From Kushneria konosiri (GTDB lineage Bacteria > Pseudomonadota > Gammaproteobacteria > Pseudomonadales > Halomonadaceae): a stretch of DNA of 64,000 nucleotides. The notes under the pieces were generated by a model. It was not told the origin of the DNA and ran no database searches. It saw only the letters and a list, made by a program, of their open reading frames with translations. A program made the position numbers and the translations under genes. Location of the stretch: assembly GCF_002155145.1 (NCBI RefSeq), contig NZ_CP021323.1, forward strand, positions 2,666,001 through 2,730,000, in the 5' to 3' direction. Below, one piece after another: positions 1 through 7,933 of this stretch (positions are counted from its first letter, which is position 1; the number at the start of each line of letters is the position of its first letter).

Positions 1-177
1 GGTCGCAGTGCCTACCGAGAGGGCAAGCTCGAGGGCCTTGTGATTCGCCAAGACGGCCCCGAGTGGTGTGAGCGTCGTTCTAAGCTGGTTCATCCCGATT
101 TTATGCAGCAGATCGAAGAGCACTGGCGATCCCGGGCGCTGGAGTGGAATACGTTGGCTTCACCAACAGATTTATAG
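1..177 (+). CDS. RNA ligase-like nucleotidyltransferase, C-terminal fragment (5' end outside window)
   Basis: Frame 1 is open from the first base to TAG at 175-177 and encodes 58 residues. The stretch EGLVIR followed about 20 residues later by KLVHPDF resembles motifs IV and V of covalent nucleotidyltransferases (RNA/DNA ligase superfamily), where the motif V lysine contacts the nucleotide phosphates. The tail (QQIEEHWRSRALEWN) is helical and charged. The upstream KxDG adenylation motif would lie outside the window, so ligase identity is an inference from two motifs. The stop is 29 bases before the ATG of the PLD-SNF2 helicase on the same strand, so the two are probably co-transcribed. Another ATP-grasp or nucleotidyltransferase enzyme is possible. 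Confidence 0.55.
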   Translation, partial: GRSAYREGKLEGLVIRQDGPEWCERRSKLVHPDFMQQIEEHWRSRALEWNTLASPTDL

Positions 178-206
178 GTTCAGGATTACCCCGTACGGAG
201 GCCATC

Positions 207-3200
207 ATGCCATTACGCGACTACCCTTGGGAGCCGAGCTACGCCACCTCCGATATCCGTGACGATGGTAAGCTTGTGGATGTACTGCACGACTTCTATA
301 TCCCGGCGCTGAACCGGGTGACGCACTACGATCGTGTCGCCGGCTACTTCAGCTCTTCGTCACTGGCAGCGGCATCACAAGGGTTTTCGCGTTTCATCGA
401 GAACGGCGGAGAGGCACGCTTCGTGGTCGGTATGCAGCTGGATCCCGATGATGCTGCCGCGATTCTTCAAGGGGATGAGCAGCGTGCCAGCCAGGCCATG
501 CTGGCCGAGCTGGCATCGCCTCAGCAGTGGCCATCCGCCATGCGCCACGGTGTCGAGCTGCTGGCTTGGATGGTGGCCAATGGCTATCTCAGCATCCGCG
601 TCGGTCTGCGGGTGCATGCCAAGGATGGCTCACCGCAGCTAATGGACTATGCCCAGGATGGCTACATGCATGAGAAGTGGGCGATTCTCGGCGATGGTCA
701 GGATGAGCTGTATATTTCCGGTTCGCTCAACGAGTCGAAGACGGCATTGGCCATCAATGCTGAAAACATCAATGTGCATCCTTCATGGGAGAATTGGGGT
801 AAAAAGGCGATCCCTCAGAAGCACCGGAACTTCAATGCGCTGTGGCAGGGCAATCATCCAGCGATCAAGACTTTTTCACTGCCCGAGGCGGTCAAGTCCG
901 AACTGGTAAAAATTGCTCGTAACGCTGGCAAGCTGTTCGAGATCGACGGAACCCCGAGGGCCAATCCGTCGAATCCAGTGAGAGAGAAAGATGAGCTTTT
1001 ACCGAGTTTTGCCGAGCGCCTGCGTTTTGCCATGCTGCGCCTCGCGCCGCTGCTTCCGGGCGGCGAGCGAGTCGCCATCGAGACCACGCCCATCGAGCCT
1101 TGGCCGCATCAACGCTTCGTGGCCAATCGATTGCTGGAAACCTATCCCCGCAACCATCTTCTGTGTGACGAGGTGGGCCTTGGTAAGACCATCGAAGCAG
1201 GTCTGGCTTTCCGGGCTCTGTGGTTGAGTGGTCGCGCCAGCACGATTCGGGTATTTGCGCCTGCCTCGTTGACCTCGCAGTGGCTGGTGGAAATGGCAGA
1301 GAAGTTCTATCTCCCCTTCGTCAGACGAATCAGCCGCAAGGGGGGCTGGGAACGTATTGAGCTGCTGGATGGCAAGCTGGAACAGGGACTGGGCCAGATG
1401 TTTGATGCTCCATTGGAGATCATTTCGACGGGGCTGGTGATCAACCGCCACGGCGGCAGGCTGCTGACCAACCTACCCGAGACTGACTTGGTGCTGGTGG
1501 ATGAGGCACACAAGGCTAGGCGTCAGACGCCGGATAACCAGTCCGTCATGCCTCGCTTTAACAGGCTTTATCAGGAGCTGCAGAGTTCGCTGTACAGCAA
1601 ATCGCGCACTCTGTTGCTAGCCACGGCTACGCCGATGCAGCTCAATCGTGTGGAGGCCTTTGATTTGCTGAAGCTGATGCCCTCCGCCGGAGCCGTCCAG
1701 TTCTCCGAGGATCTGTGCGAAATCTACTACCGGGTTCGCGACAAGCTGCTCAACCAGGAGCCGATGGCCGACTACGAGAGCGAATGGCTGCGTCGCTACC
1801 TGAACAATGTGCGGGCCTCTTCTCCGGAACAGTGGCACTTCGTTAACGAGCACGTGCTGAGCCCATTCGGTAGATCTGGGTTGGAGGATTTTACCGATCG
1901 CTGGCTGGAGCCGATGATGTGGGAAGAGGTGCAGCCAGCCTTGAGCCTGTTGGCGCCGCTGGGGCGCAGTATGCTGCGGCATACGCGCTCGCTGCTGCGC
2001 GCTTACCAGCGTAAGGGGCTGCTGAATGCCAACCTCGCCTGGAGGGAGGTTACCCCCAGCATCATTCCGCTCGACGGCATCGAGCGTGAGGTCTATGACC
2101 AACTGCAGGAGTACTGCGCCGACTTGGCATGTCATATGGCTTCCAATATGGAAGAGGGCCAGCAGCGGGCAGCTATAGGCTTCTACCTGAGCTTTCTGCG
2201 GTTGCGCTATGCATCTTCCTTCTATGCGTTGCGATGTTCTCTGGAGCGGCGTCTGGTTAAGGTACAGCAGACGCTCGATCGCAAAGCGCAACAGGTCGCG
2301 ACCTCTGATGTTTCACGTGAAGAACTTGAAGAGCTACCGGACGACGAGGTGGAAGGTCTGATCCTCAAGCACCGGACCGAGAGTGACCTGACTTGGGAAC
2401 AGGGCGCTGTCTCGCGGTTGCTTACAACCATGGACAAGCTACCCACCACGCCCCGCAAGATGCATCAGCTGCTGGAGCATATCAACCAGCGGCGCATCGA
2501 CTGTAGCGACCGAGTACGTCAGCTGGTGCTGTTCACTCGTTATACCGACACCATGGAGTACCTTCATGGAGAGCTGCGCCGGCGCCTGACAGGCTGCCCG
2601 ATCGGCACCTTCTCAGGAGCCGGTGGCACACTGCGGCAAGCCGGAGAGTTTCGGCCGGAGCGGCTGGACCGTACCACTATCAAGCAGCGCTTTGTGACGG
2701 GGAATATCGATATCTTACTGTGTACGGATGCGGCTGCCGAAGGTCTCAACCTGCAGAGCGCCGATCTGCTGATCAACTTTGACCTTCCTTGGAATCCCAT
2801 GATGCTGGAGCAGCGTATCGGACGTATCGACCGCATCGGACAACATCATACGCAGATCCATGTGCTGAACTACCTCTATCAAGGTAGCGTGGAGGAAGTA
2901 GTGTACTCACGCTTGGTCAAGCGCTTCCAGGAGGCGCTGACTGTCTCGGGAGAGCTACAGTTCTCACTTCTGCCTATTCAGCCTGAGGATTTCGAGGACT
3001 ACGCCAAGGCTGAGGGTGAAGAGGGCAAGATCGATGAGGAAGAGCTTATTCGCCGGGCGCAGGTCCATGCGAAGCGGATTCAGGAGCGCCAAAAACTCAC
3101 TGAGTTCAAGGCCGAGGATCAGAAAGCCGCCTACGATCACCTAGAAGCACAACAGCGCCGCGAGCCGCTGCCAGCCTCATTGGAAAGCATATGGAGGATT

Positions 3201-3971
3201 ATCAGCGAGAGTGTCTATCTGAAGGCCTTGGGCGGCGGCATCGAGAGCTTCGCTCATGGCAATGCCTTCCGCCTAGTGGACGTTCCAGGTGTGCCGCGCG
3301 ATGTACTGCTGACCACTTCCCGTGAATTGTTTGAGCATGGTTTGGGAGCCGAGGACACGCGGCGGTTGCATTTCGCTACCTACGGTGACCCGGTCTTCGA
3401 GAAGCTGCTTGACTCCATGCTGCAGCCATTTGATGCGGTTCTGTCAGCATGGCAGGAGCGCAAGCTACTCTCGGCACTGCAGCTCGGTGGCCAACGATGG
3501 GCGACAGCGGATGATCTCTTGGGAGTCGAGCCTCCTGAGGGGGGCGAGATTGAGCTGATGGCCCGTACTGAACGTCGACTGATTCGACAGGATGATCGCA
3601 TTGGCCGGCAGCAGAAGATAATGCTTGATGCTTCTGCCGCCAGCCTTGCCGAGCAGAAGCTCAAGCCAAAGCCTGATACGCCCAATAATCAGATAGCAGA
3701 ATTAGACCGGTTCCGAGCTGACGTCAATCGTCGCCATGGTCAACGGGTGCATCTCAAATTTGGAGCGCCAGATCGCAACGGCATGCTGGCCTTAAAGGAC
3801 ACGCTGCTTTGGCCGGTTTGCGAAGAGACAGCTGTTTTACGGGTTGATGCCGACCCACTACTGCTTACTGCTACACGAGACCTGATCCTCAGGCAGCTGG
3901 GAGATATGAAGAAGGACAGCCGTACAAGTCATGATGTAGCAAGGAGACTGAGGGAGAGTACTCTTCAATAG
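207..3971 (+). CDS. PLD-domain SNF2-family helicase, probable defence protein
   Basis: The protein has 1254 residues. The reading frame opens at 144, but ATG 207 has a GGAG six bases upstream and starts MPLRDYPWEP, so it is preferred. The N-terminal third is phospholipase D-like, with HEK at residues 155-157 and SGSLNES just after, as in HKD nucleases. An SF2/SNF2 engine follows: Walker A GLGKT (324-328), DEAH box (432-435), a SATP-like motif (ATATP), then the C-terminal lobe with DAAAEGLNLQ and the arginine-finger motif QRIGRIDRIGQ starting at residue 869. The last 350 residues are acidic and unassigned. Fused PLD-helicases are typical of mobile anti-phage islands. That role is inferred here from the ligase neighbour and the integration scar on the right. 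The substrate (DNA or RNA) is not visible from sequence. Confidence 0.85.
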   Translation: MPLRDYPWEPSYATSDIRDDGKLVDVLHDFYIPALNRVTHYDRVAGYFSSSSLAAASQGFSRFIENGGEARFVVGMQLDPDDAAAILQGDEQRASQAMLAELASPQQWPSAMRHGVELLAWMVANGYLSIRVGLRVHAKDGSPQLMDYAQDGYMHEKWAILGDGQDELYISGSLNESKTALAINAENINVHPSWENWGKKAIPQKHRNFNALWQGNHPAIKTFSLPEAVKSELVKIARNAGKLFEIDGTPRANPSNPVREKDELLPSFAERLRFAMLRLAPLLPGGERVAIETTPIEPWPHQRFVANRLLETYPRNHLLCDEVGLGKTIEAGLAFRALWLSGRASTIRVFAPASLTSQWLVEMAEKFYLPFVRRISRKGGWERIELLDGKLEQGLGQMFDAPLEIISTGLVINRHGGRLLTNLPETDLVLVDEAHKARRQTPDNQSVMPRFNRLYQELQSSLYSKSRTLLLATATPMQLNRVEAFDLLKLMPSAGAVQFSEDLCEIYYRVRDKLLNQEPMADYESEWLRRYLNNVRASSPEQWHFVNEHVLSPFGRSGLEDFTDRWLEPMMWEEVQPALSLLAPLGRSMLRHTRSLLRAYQRKGLLNANLAWREVTPSIIPLDGIEREVYDQLQEYCADLACHMASNMEEGQQRAAIGFYLSFLRLRYASSFYALRCSLERRLVKVQQTLDRKAQQVATSDVSREELEELPDDEVEGLILKHRTESDLTWEQGAVSRLLTTMDKLPTTPRKMHQLLEHINQRRIDCSDRVRQLVLFTRYTDTMEYLHGELRRRLTGCPIGTFSGAGGTLRQAGEFRPERLDRTTIKQRFVTGNIDILLCTDAAAEGLNLQSADLLINFDLPWNPMMLEQRIGRIDRIGQHHTQIHVLNYLYQGSVEEVVYSRLVKRFQEALTVSGELQFSLLPIQPEDFEDYAKAEGEEGKIDEEELIRRAQVHAKRIQERQKLTEFKAEDQKAAYDHLEAQQRREPLPASLESIWRIISESVYLKALGGGIESFAHGNAFRLVDVPGVPRDVLLTTSRELFEHGLGAEDTRRLHFATYGDPVFEKLLDSMLQPFDAVLSAWQERKLLSALQLGGQRWATADDLLGVEPPEGGEIELMARTERRLIRQDDRIGRQQKIMLDASAASLAEQKLKPKPDTPNNQIAELDRFRADVNRRHGQRVHLKFGAPDRNGMLALKDTLLWPVCEETAVLRVDADPLLLTATRDLILRQLGDMKKDSRTSHDVARRLRESTLQ

Positions 3972-4151
3972 TGTTGCGTTTATAACTTGAGGTCGTCGGA
4001 TATGCTTGATCTCGAAACAGTAGCAGTGGTTGCGGTTTGGTTGCTGATTGACGGTAATCAGTGCTCCTCATGTAAATCATGGGATTTCCCAAGTGTTTGA
4101 AAATTATAAAAAACCGCATGGCAGGCGCGGTCCGATTTTGCCTTTCGCTGC

Positions 4152-4197
4152 ACTCATAATCCCTTGGTCGCAGGTTCGAGTCCTGCTGGGCCCACCA
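4152..4197 (+). other. tRNA-Met(CAT) 3' fragment, integration (att) scar
   Basis: The 46 bases read as the 3' half of an elongator tRNA-Met: anticodon loop CTCATAA, then a perfect T-arm (GCAGG at 4170-4174, TTCGAGT loop, CCTGC at 4182-4186), the acceptor strand TGGGCCC and the encoded ACCA. No D-arm or 5' acceptor strand precedes it, so it is not a functional tRNA. Tyrosine integrases commonly use tRNA 3' halves as attachment cores and leave such a copy at the far end of the element. Its position between the helicase and the integrase gene supports this. The intact tRNA would be expected to the left of the window. Confidence 0.8.
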
Positions 4198-4216
4198 ACC
4201 TTTTCAATAGCTTACG

Positions 4217-4945
4217 CTATTTCTCGCCTGTTTCGTCGCCCTCATTTGTACCCGGTGTCAACGTTGTGTCAACGCCGCGTCTCGGCCCGAATTTCACTGC
4301 TTCCAACAGGTGTTCCGGGGAGAGGTGCGCATAGCGCATGGTCATCTGGATGGTTTGATGGCCAAGTATCCGTTGCAGCGTCAGCAGATCCCCACCATTC
4401 ATGATGAAGTGGCTGGCAAACGTGTGCCGTAGCACATGTGTCCTTTGACCCTTTGGCAGGACAATAGTTGTCCTGTTCAATGCCTGGGTAAATGCCATGT
4501 AGGCGTCTGTCGGAAATATACGACCGATCCGAGGGCCGTGTGCCTTGAGCTTCAGGTAGAACTCGCTGTCTACCGGCATGGTTCGCTTGCGTTCGTTCCT
4601 GGTGTCGACATAGGTCACGGTATTGTTGCGCACGTACTCGGCGTGCAGTGACTGAGCCTCACCCCATCTTGCCCCGGTATACAGGCACAGTTCCGCCATC
4701 AGCACCACGTGACGGCTGCGCGACTCATGCAGTGCGGTAAAAAGATCGTCGATCTGTTCCTGGGTGAGATAGGACAGTTCCGTCTGGGACATTCTCAGCG
4801 CCTTGACGGCGGCGAAGGGGTTATCGCCGTGCCACTCCTTTAAGTGGATGGCCACGTTAAACACTGCCCGCAGATACCCCATGTCATGGTTGACCGTGTT
4901 GACGCTAAGCACTTGTGCAAGACGTTGCGTCCTGAACTTGGCCAC
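4217..4945 (-). pseudogene. Tyrosine recombinase/phage integrase, N-terminally truncated
   Basis: The frame encodes 242 residues from a GTG at 4945. It carries the core-binding segment (LRAVFNVAIHLKEW) and the catalytic domain of a P2-like integrase: arginine in TGARWGEAQ, HVLRHTFASHF (HxxR) and the C-terminal nucleophile region MRYAHLSPEH. Full-length relatives are roughly 320-340 residues, so about 90 residues of the arm-binding domain are missing. Upstream the frame stays open, without a good start codon, into the inverted repeat at 4953-5061 until a TGA near 5098. The upstream residues (RRPKGQE) still look integrase-like for about 10 positions. Truncation by the inverted repeat is inferred. 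The gene ends 20 bases from the att fragment, a normal int-att arrangement. Confidence 0.8.
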
Positions 4946-4952
4946 TTCTTGG

Positions 4953-5061
4953 CCCTTCGGTCTGCGTGCACGGCAGTCGACAGCGGCTCCCCCGTCAACA
5001 CGCGCTGCGCGGTATTGACGGGGGAGCCGCTGTCGACTCGGGGAGCCGTGCGACCGAAGGG
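4953..5061. repeat. Long two-tier inverted repeat at the broken integrase 5' end
   Basis: The inner arms, 4975-4998 and 5015-5038, are 24-base perfect reverse complements around a 16-base GC-rich loop (4999-5014). Outer arms extend the symmetry: 4953-4974 pairs with 5045-5061, with a 5-base bulge (TGCGT) on the left arm, and the right arm has 6 unpaired bases between tiers. The left half is in frame with the integrase, so the right half looks like an inverted copy of integrase coding DNA. There is no T-tract, so it is not a standard intrinsic terminator. A fold-back inverted duplication is the simplest reading. A MITE-like or recombination-associated hairpin is an alternative. Confidence 0.8.
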
Positions 5062-5218
5062 CGACGTGTGACGGGCAGGCAGAAACAACATCTTTTCAGT
5101 TCCCGGTCTGAGGGGCTGTGGCATATAACGTCGGACTCGAGGTTATTTACCTCATGATGACGATATATCCCCCTTTCGAGATGTCTGCTATAAAAAAGCC
5201 GACTTTTTAAAGTGCTGT

Positions 5219-5626
5219 TTACTGGGTTGTAAACCAATCCCAAAGACCGGTTGAATATCCGCTAATTAAATCAATGCCCAGTGCGGACTTGATTAAATAT
5301 AAAATAACGACAATAAGGCAGGTCAAGAATATAACGTTCAGTGCGATAAACAGAAACATTGAGAATACAGCAATACATTGTTCCGTGGCATTTAAAGCGC
5401 GGCGGTTCTTACCCATTAAAAAGACCAGGTAAAAACTGAACGGGACAAAAGGCAGCTTAATGGTAGTGCGTACGTCTATTGCGTGTACGCGACCTCCACG
5501 GGCCCCGACTATCGATGCCAGCGCGATGAGCTGCTCAGTGGTAAAGCTGTTTGCGATAGACGGCGATAAGCGCTTTAACAGCGCTTGCATTGCCGGGTCG
5601 GAGGTAGGGTGATTCTTTTGGCTCAT
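5219..5626 (-). CDS. Small membrane protein of unknown function
   Basis: The protein has 135 residues. A soluble N-terminus of about 50 residues (LKRLSPSIANSFTTEQLIAL) is followed by a hydrophobic stretch (LPFVPFSFYLVFLMG), the basic GKNRR, and a long C-terminal hydrophobic segment (about residues 85-115) that could form one or two membrane helices. The ATG at 5624-5626 overlaps the stop of the upstream gene in an ATGA arrangement, indicating translational coupling. I do not recognise a functional family. The AT-richer composition and the location beside the integrase suggest it may be cargo of the element or its edge. Confidence 0.6.
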   Translation of the reverse strand: MSQKNHPTSDPAMQALLKRLSPSIANSFTTEQLIALASIVGARGGRVHAIDVRTTIKLPFVPFSFYLVFLMGKNRRALNATEQCIAVFSMFLFIALNVIFLTCLIVVILYLIKSALGIDLISGYSTGLWDWFTTQ

Positions 5627-5865
5627 GGATCATTTTCCTTCACTGCAAGGTGATAGACAGGGCGGTAGACACGCGGTGGCGAACTACCGCCAAATCGTTC
5701 AGCTCGGATGGCAGCCAACGGCGTGTTGTACAACATAACCAGGCTAAAGGTTCGCATTTTGGCAGGTGCATATATTTCCTTTGATTCAGGGCTTACTGCC
5801 CTGTAATCAATAAAAAAATTTTGTCTCAACCTGCCGACAAATGCTGAAGGCCGCAGAAACTGCAT
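5623..5865 (-). CDS. Hypothetical protein coupled to small membrane protein
   Basis: The frame is open from a TTG at 5904. The first ATG is at 5865 (MQFLRPSAFVGRL), giving 80 residues, and neither start has a strong ribosome site. It contains a mixed stretch (IDYRAVSPESKEIYAPAK) and ends with a basic-proline segment (PPRVYRPVYHLAVKE). No signal peptide or convincing membrane helix is visible and I cannot assign a family. Its stop overlaps the ATG of the downstream membrane protein by four bases, which is the main support for it being real. Probable two-gene operon. Confidence 0.45.
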   Translation of the reverse strand: MQFLRPSAFVGRLRQNFFIDYRAVSPESKEIYAPAKMRTFSLVMLYNTPLAAIRAERFGGSSPPRVYRPVYHLAVKENDP

Positions 5866-5904
5866 CGTCAGGTATAAAACAAATCGGCCATGTTTTCTAA
5901 TCAA

Positions 5905-6388
5905 ATAATTTCTTATATTTCAATGGCATGTTACACCCGTTTTGGTGTCGTCTCGCCAACAAGTTGCCTGAGTCTGGGTTGTTTGAGCCGAGACGATGGT
6001 TGATACGGCGGATGAGTAGAGCCTGCTTTCAGAGCGACCGGCATGGCCGCCGGTCATGAATACGATGGCCTGTAGGGCCGGAAACATTTTGTCATGAGTA
6101 GAAGATGCCCCCATCGGACGATTTCGATGAGCTATGGCGCTCTTTTGAGGGTATGCCGCGTTTGGAGGGTGCTCTTCAGAATGAGGCGCAACAGCACCTG
6201 TTTAATCGTCTGGTCAGTGTTACTCACCGGCAAGGATGGGACTGGTGGACCGTAAAATTGATCCATCACGGTCCTGTTCGCGGCAGGACGCAATCAAGCA
6301 GCATCACTGGATTCGCCGTCGGCCATGGCCTACGGGCAAGCATCATCCGTGCGAGCCGAAAGGGTCGCACGGATCATGCCAGGGGCTG
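5905..6388. other. Island/chromosome junction without a firm gene
   Basis: This 484-base stretch separates the island genes from the core-like hglS locus. A plus-strand frame from 6105 starts plausibly (DDFDELWRSFEGMPRL...) but after about 50 residues becomes low-complexity, frame-shadow-like sequence running into hglS antisense. It may be the remnant of a gene cut at the island edge. No second copy of the tRNA fragment is visible here. Bases 6030-6050 form a short GACCGGC/GCCGGTC hairpin. Confidence 0.4.
6345..6374 (-). terminator. Stem-loop after hglS
   Basis: The arms 6345-6357 and 6362-6374 pair over 13 positions with one mismatch around a GAAA loop, 15 bases beyond the hglS stop. No U-run follows on the minus strand, so it may be a transcript-end or stability hairpin rather than a complete intrinsic terminator. 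Confidence 0.5.
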
Positions 6389-7774
6389 TCAGAGAAAGGC
6401 GGCAGCTTTGTCCTGAGACAGGTTCAAGGCCGTCATCACGCGCTCAAGTGAGTGTGACTGGCGCTCGGCATAAAGTGACAGTTCATCAGTGACGCGCGCG
6501 CCGAGGGCGGCTTCGAAATCCTCTCGGTTGGCGTTACCGGCATAGCCCTCGTTCTCTTGACCCCCCAGATTGGATTGAAAGATGCCTGCGGCACTGACCG
6601 GCAAAAAGTCCTCGTAGGTAATGGGTCTGGCAATGACCAGTCCCTGTTCGATGGCCGCTTCAAGATCCGGGGCCATGGTGCTTTTGGAGTCGTGTTCGCT
6701 ATCGGCGGCAAGGCGATAGTCGAAGTAGGCAAGTTCGCGAGCACGAAGCGTCGCTTCATCATCAGGAAACTCGGCAAATGTCTCCTGCATCACGCGCTGA
6801 TGCTCGGTATTGTCAAGGCCCTGTGAGCGAGCGCGACCTGTCTTGAGCAGACGGTCATAAAGTGCTCTCCCTTTGGGGGTCAGCGCCACGCCACGCTGCT
6901 CGATCTCCCCAAAACGGGCCGTATGCGAGCCTTCATGGTGATCGGCAAAGAGGATGGTCTCTTCCAGCGCCTTGAAACTGGTCTGGCGGAGAAGGATCGG
7001 GCATTGGCGCTGCGGAGGACCCTCAATGACTGCCTTGGGGGTGATGCCCACTTCCGGCATGCGTTGCTGAACGCTATCGATGTCCAGGGTGCGCGGTGTC
7101 AGATGGTTAATGTGCGGACCACGAAAGCAGACGACATCGGCAATCAGGCGATGCTCTGCGCTCAATGCCTGATAGGTGGGCCAGTCAACGGTGGCGTCCT
7201 GATGCCAGCGAAAGGTTTCGAGCGCTTCTGCCACGAACTGCTCGGCCTGATCCTCGGTTAATCCGCCCTGGGCTTCAAAGGTGTCGACCAGTTCCAGCGC
7301 TTTCGGAGTGAAAATGCTGCGTTTCTCAAGAATTTCCGCGGCGCGCTGGCGCAGGGTTTCATCCTCGATCAGCTCAAGGCGCAAAAGAGAGGTGAAGATA
7401 CGAAACGGATTGCGGGCAAGCGCTGCATCATCGATCGGTCGAAAAGCAGTGGAGTGAACCGGCACGCCGGCCTCGGAAAGATCGTAATAACCGACAGGCT
7501 GCATTCCCATGACGGCGAAAACACGCCTGAGGCCGGCAAGCTCTTCAGGCGTGCCTACGCGAATCGCGCCATGGCGCTCGACACTCAGACGCTCGATTTC
7601 GTCATGAGCCTCCAGACGCTCGGCGAGGTGAGGGTCCTTTTCGAGCGTTTCATGATTCACCCGGGCGACCAGTTCGAGCAGGGTACCGTATTGCGGTACT
7701 TCCGTTTTGTACATCTCGGACATGGCTCTTGAAAAGCGGTCGCGGATGTCGTCGCTGGATAGATATTTTGACAT
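6389..7774 (-). CDS. hglS: 2-oxoadipate dioxygenase/decarboxylase (DUF1338, YdcJ/HglS)
   Basis: The 461-residue protein matches the DUF1338/YdcJ family, whose Pseudomonas member HglS converts 2-oxoadipate to 2-hydroxyglutarate with O2 and Fe(II), releasing CO2. Visible hallmarks are ERHGAIRVG (His68, Arg72), the RGPHINHLTPR block in the middle, HHEGSHTARFGEIEQRG, and the C-terminal ITYEDFLPVSAAGIF. Family members bind iron with two histidines and a glutamate, which these blocks can supply. A good ribosome site (AAGGAGTG) precedes the ATG. It lies downstream of the aminotransferase on the same strand and closes the lysine/aminoadipate route completed by amaA and amaB across the divergent promoter. 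Length is normal for the family. Confidence 0.88.
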   Translation of the reverse strand: MSKYLSSDDIRDRFSRAMSEMYKTEVPQYGTLLELVARVNHETLEKDPHLAERLEAHDEIERLSVERHGAIRVGTPEELAGLRRVFAVMGMQPVGYYDLSEAGVPVHSTAFRPIDDAALARNPFRIFTSLLRLELIEDETLRQRAAEILEKRSIFTPKALELVDTFEAQGGLTEDQAEQFVAEALETFRWHQDATVDWPTYQALSAEHRLIADVVCFRGPHINHLTPRTLDIDSVQQRMPEVGITPKAVIEGPPQRQCPILLRQTSFKALEETILFADHHEGSHTARFGEIEQRGVALTPKGRALYDRLLKTGRARSQGLDNTEHQRVMQETFAEFPDDEATLRARELAYFDYRLAADSEHDSKSTMAPDLEAAIEQGLVIARPITYEDFLPVSAAGIFQSNLGGQENEGYAGNANREDFEAALGARVTDELSLYAERQSHSLERVMTALNLSQDKAAAFL

Positions 7775-7933
7775 GGCATCACTCCTTTCGATTCAGAAAA
7801 ATTTCAAAAGAGCAGAGGCAGTAGTTCTGCATCGATAAGATGTCCCGTGCCCATAAAAGGCAGGTGTTCACCCAAAGCGTGCGTTCTGCCATCCGGCCGG
7901 CAGGGTTTGGCCTGGGGTGCTCTGGAGATGCCG

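Noticed and set aside
4152-4197. Functional tRNA-Met
   Set aside because: Only the 3' half is present: no D-arm or 5' acceptor strand upstream, so it is treated as an att scar.
4953-5061. Integron attC or intrinsic terminator interpretation of the long inverted repeat
   Set aside because: No T-tract, no integron core sites, and one arm is integrase coding sequence. An inverted duplication is simpler.
6105-6416. 103-residue plus-strand ORF at the island edge
   Set aside because: Only the first 50 residues look protein-like; the rest is antisense to hglS and its terminator. No ribosome site. Kept only as a possible remnant.
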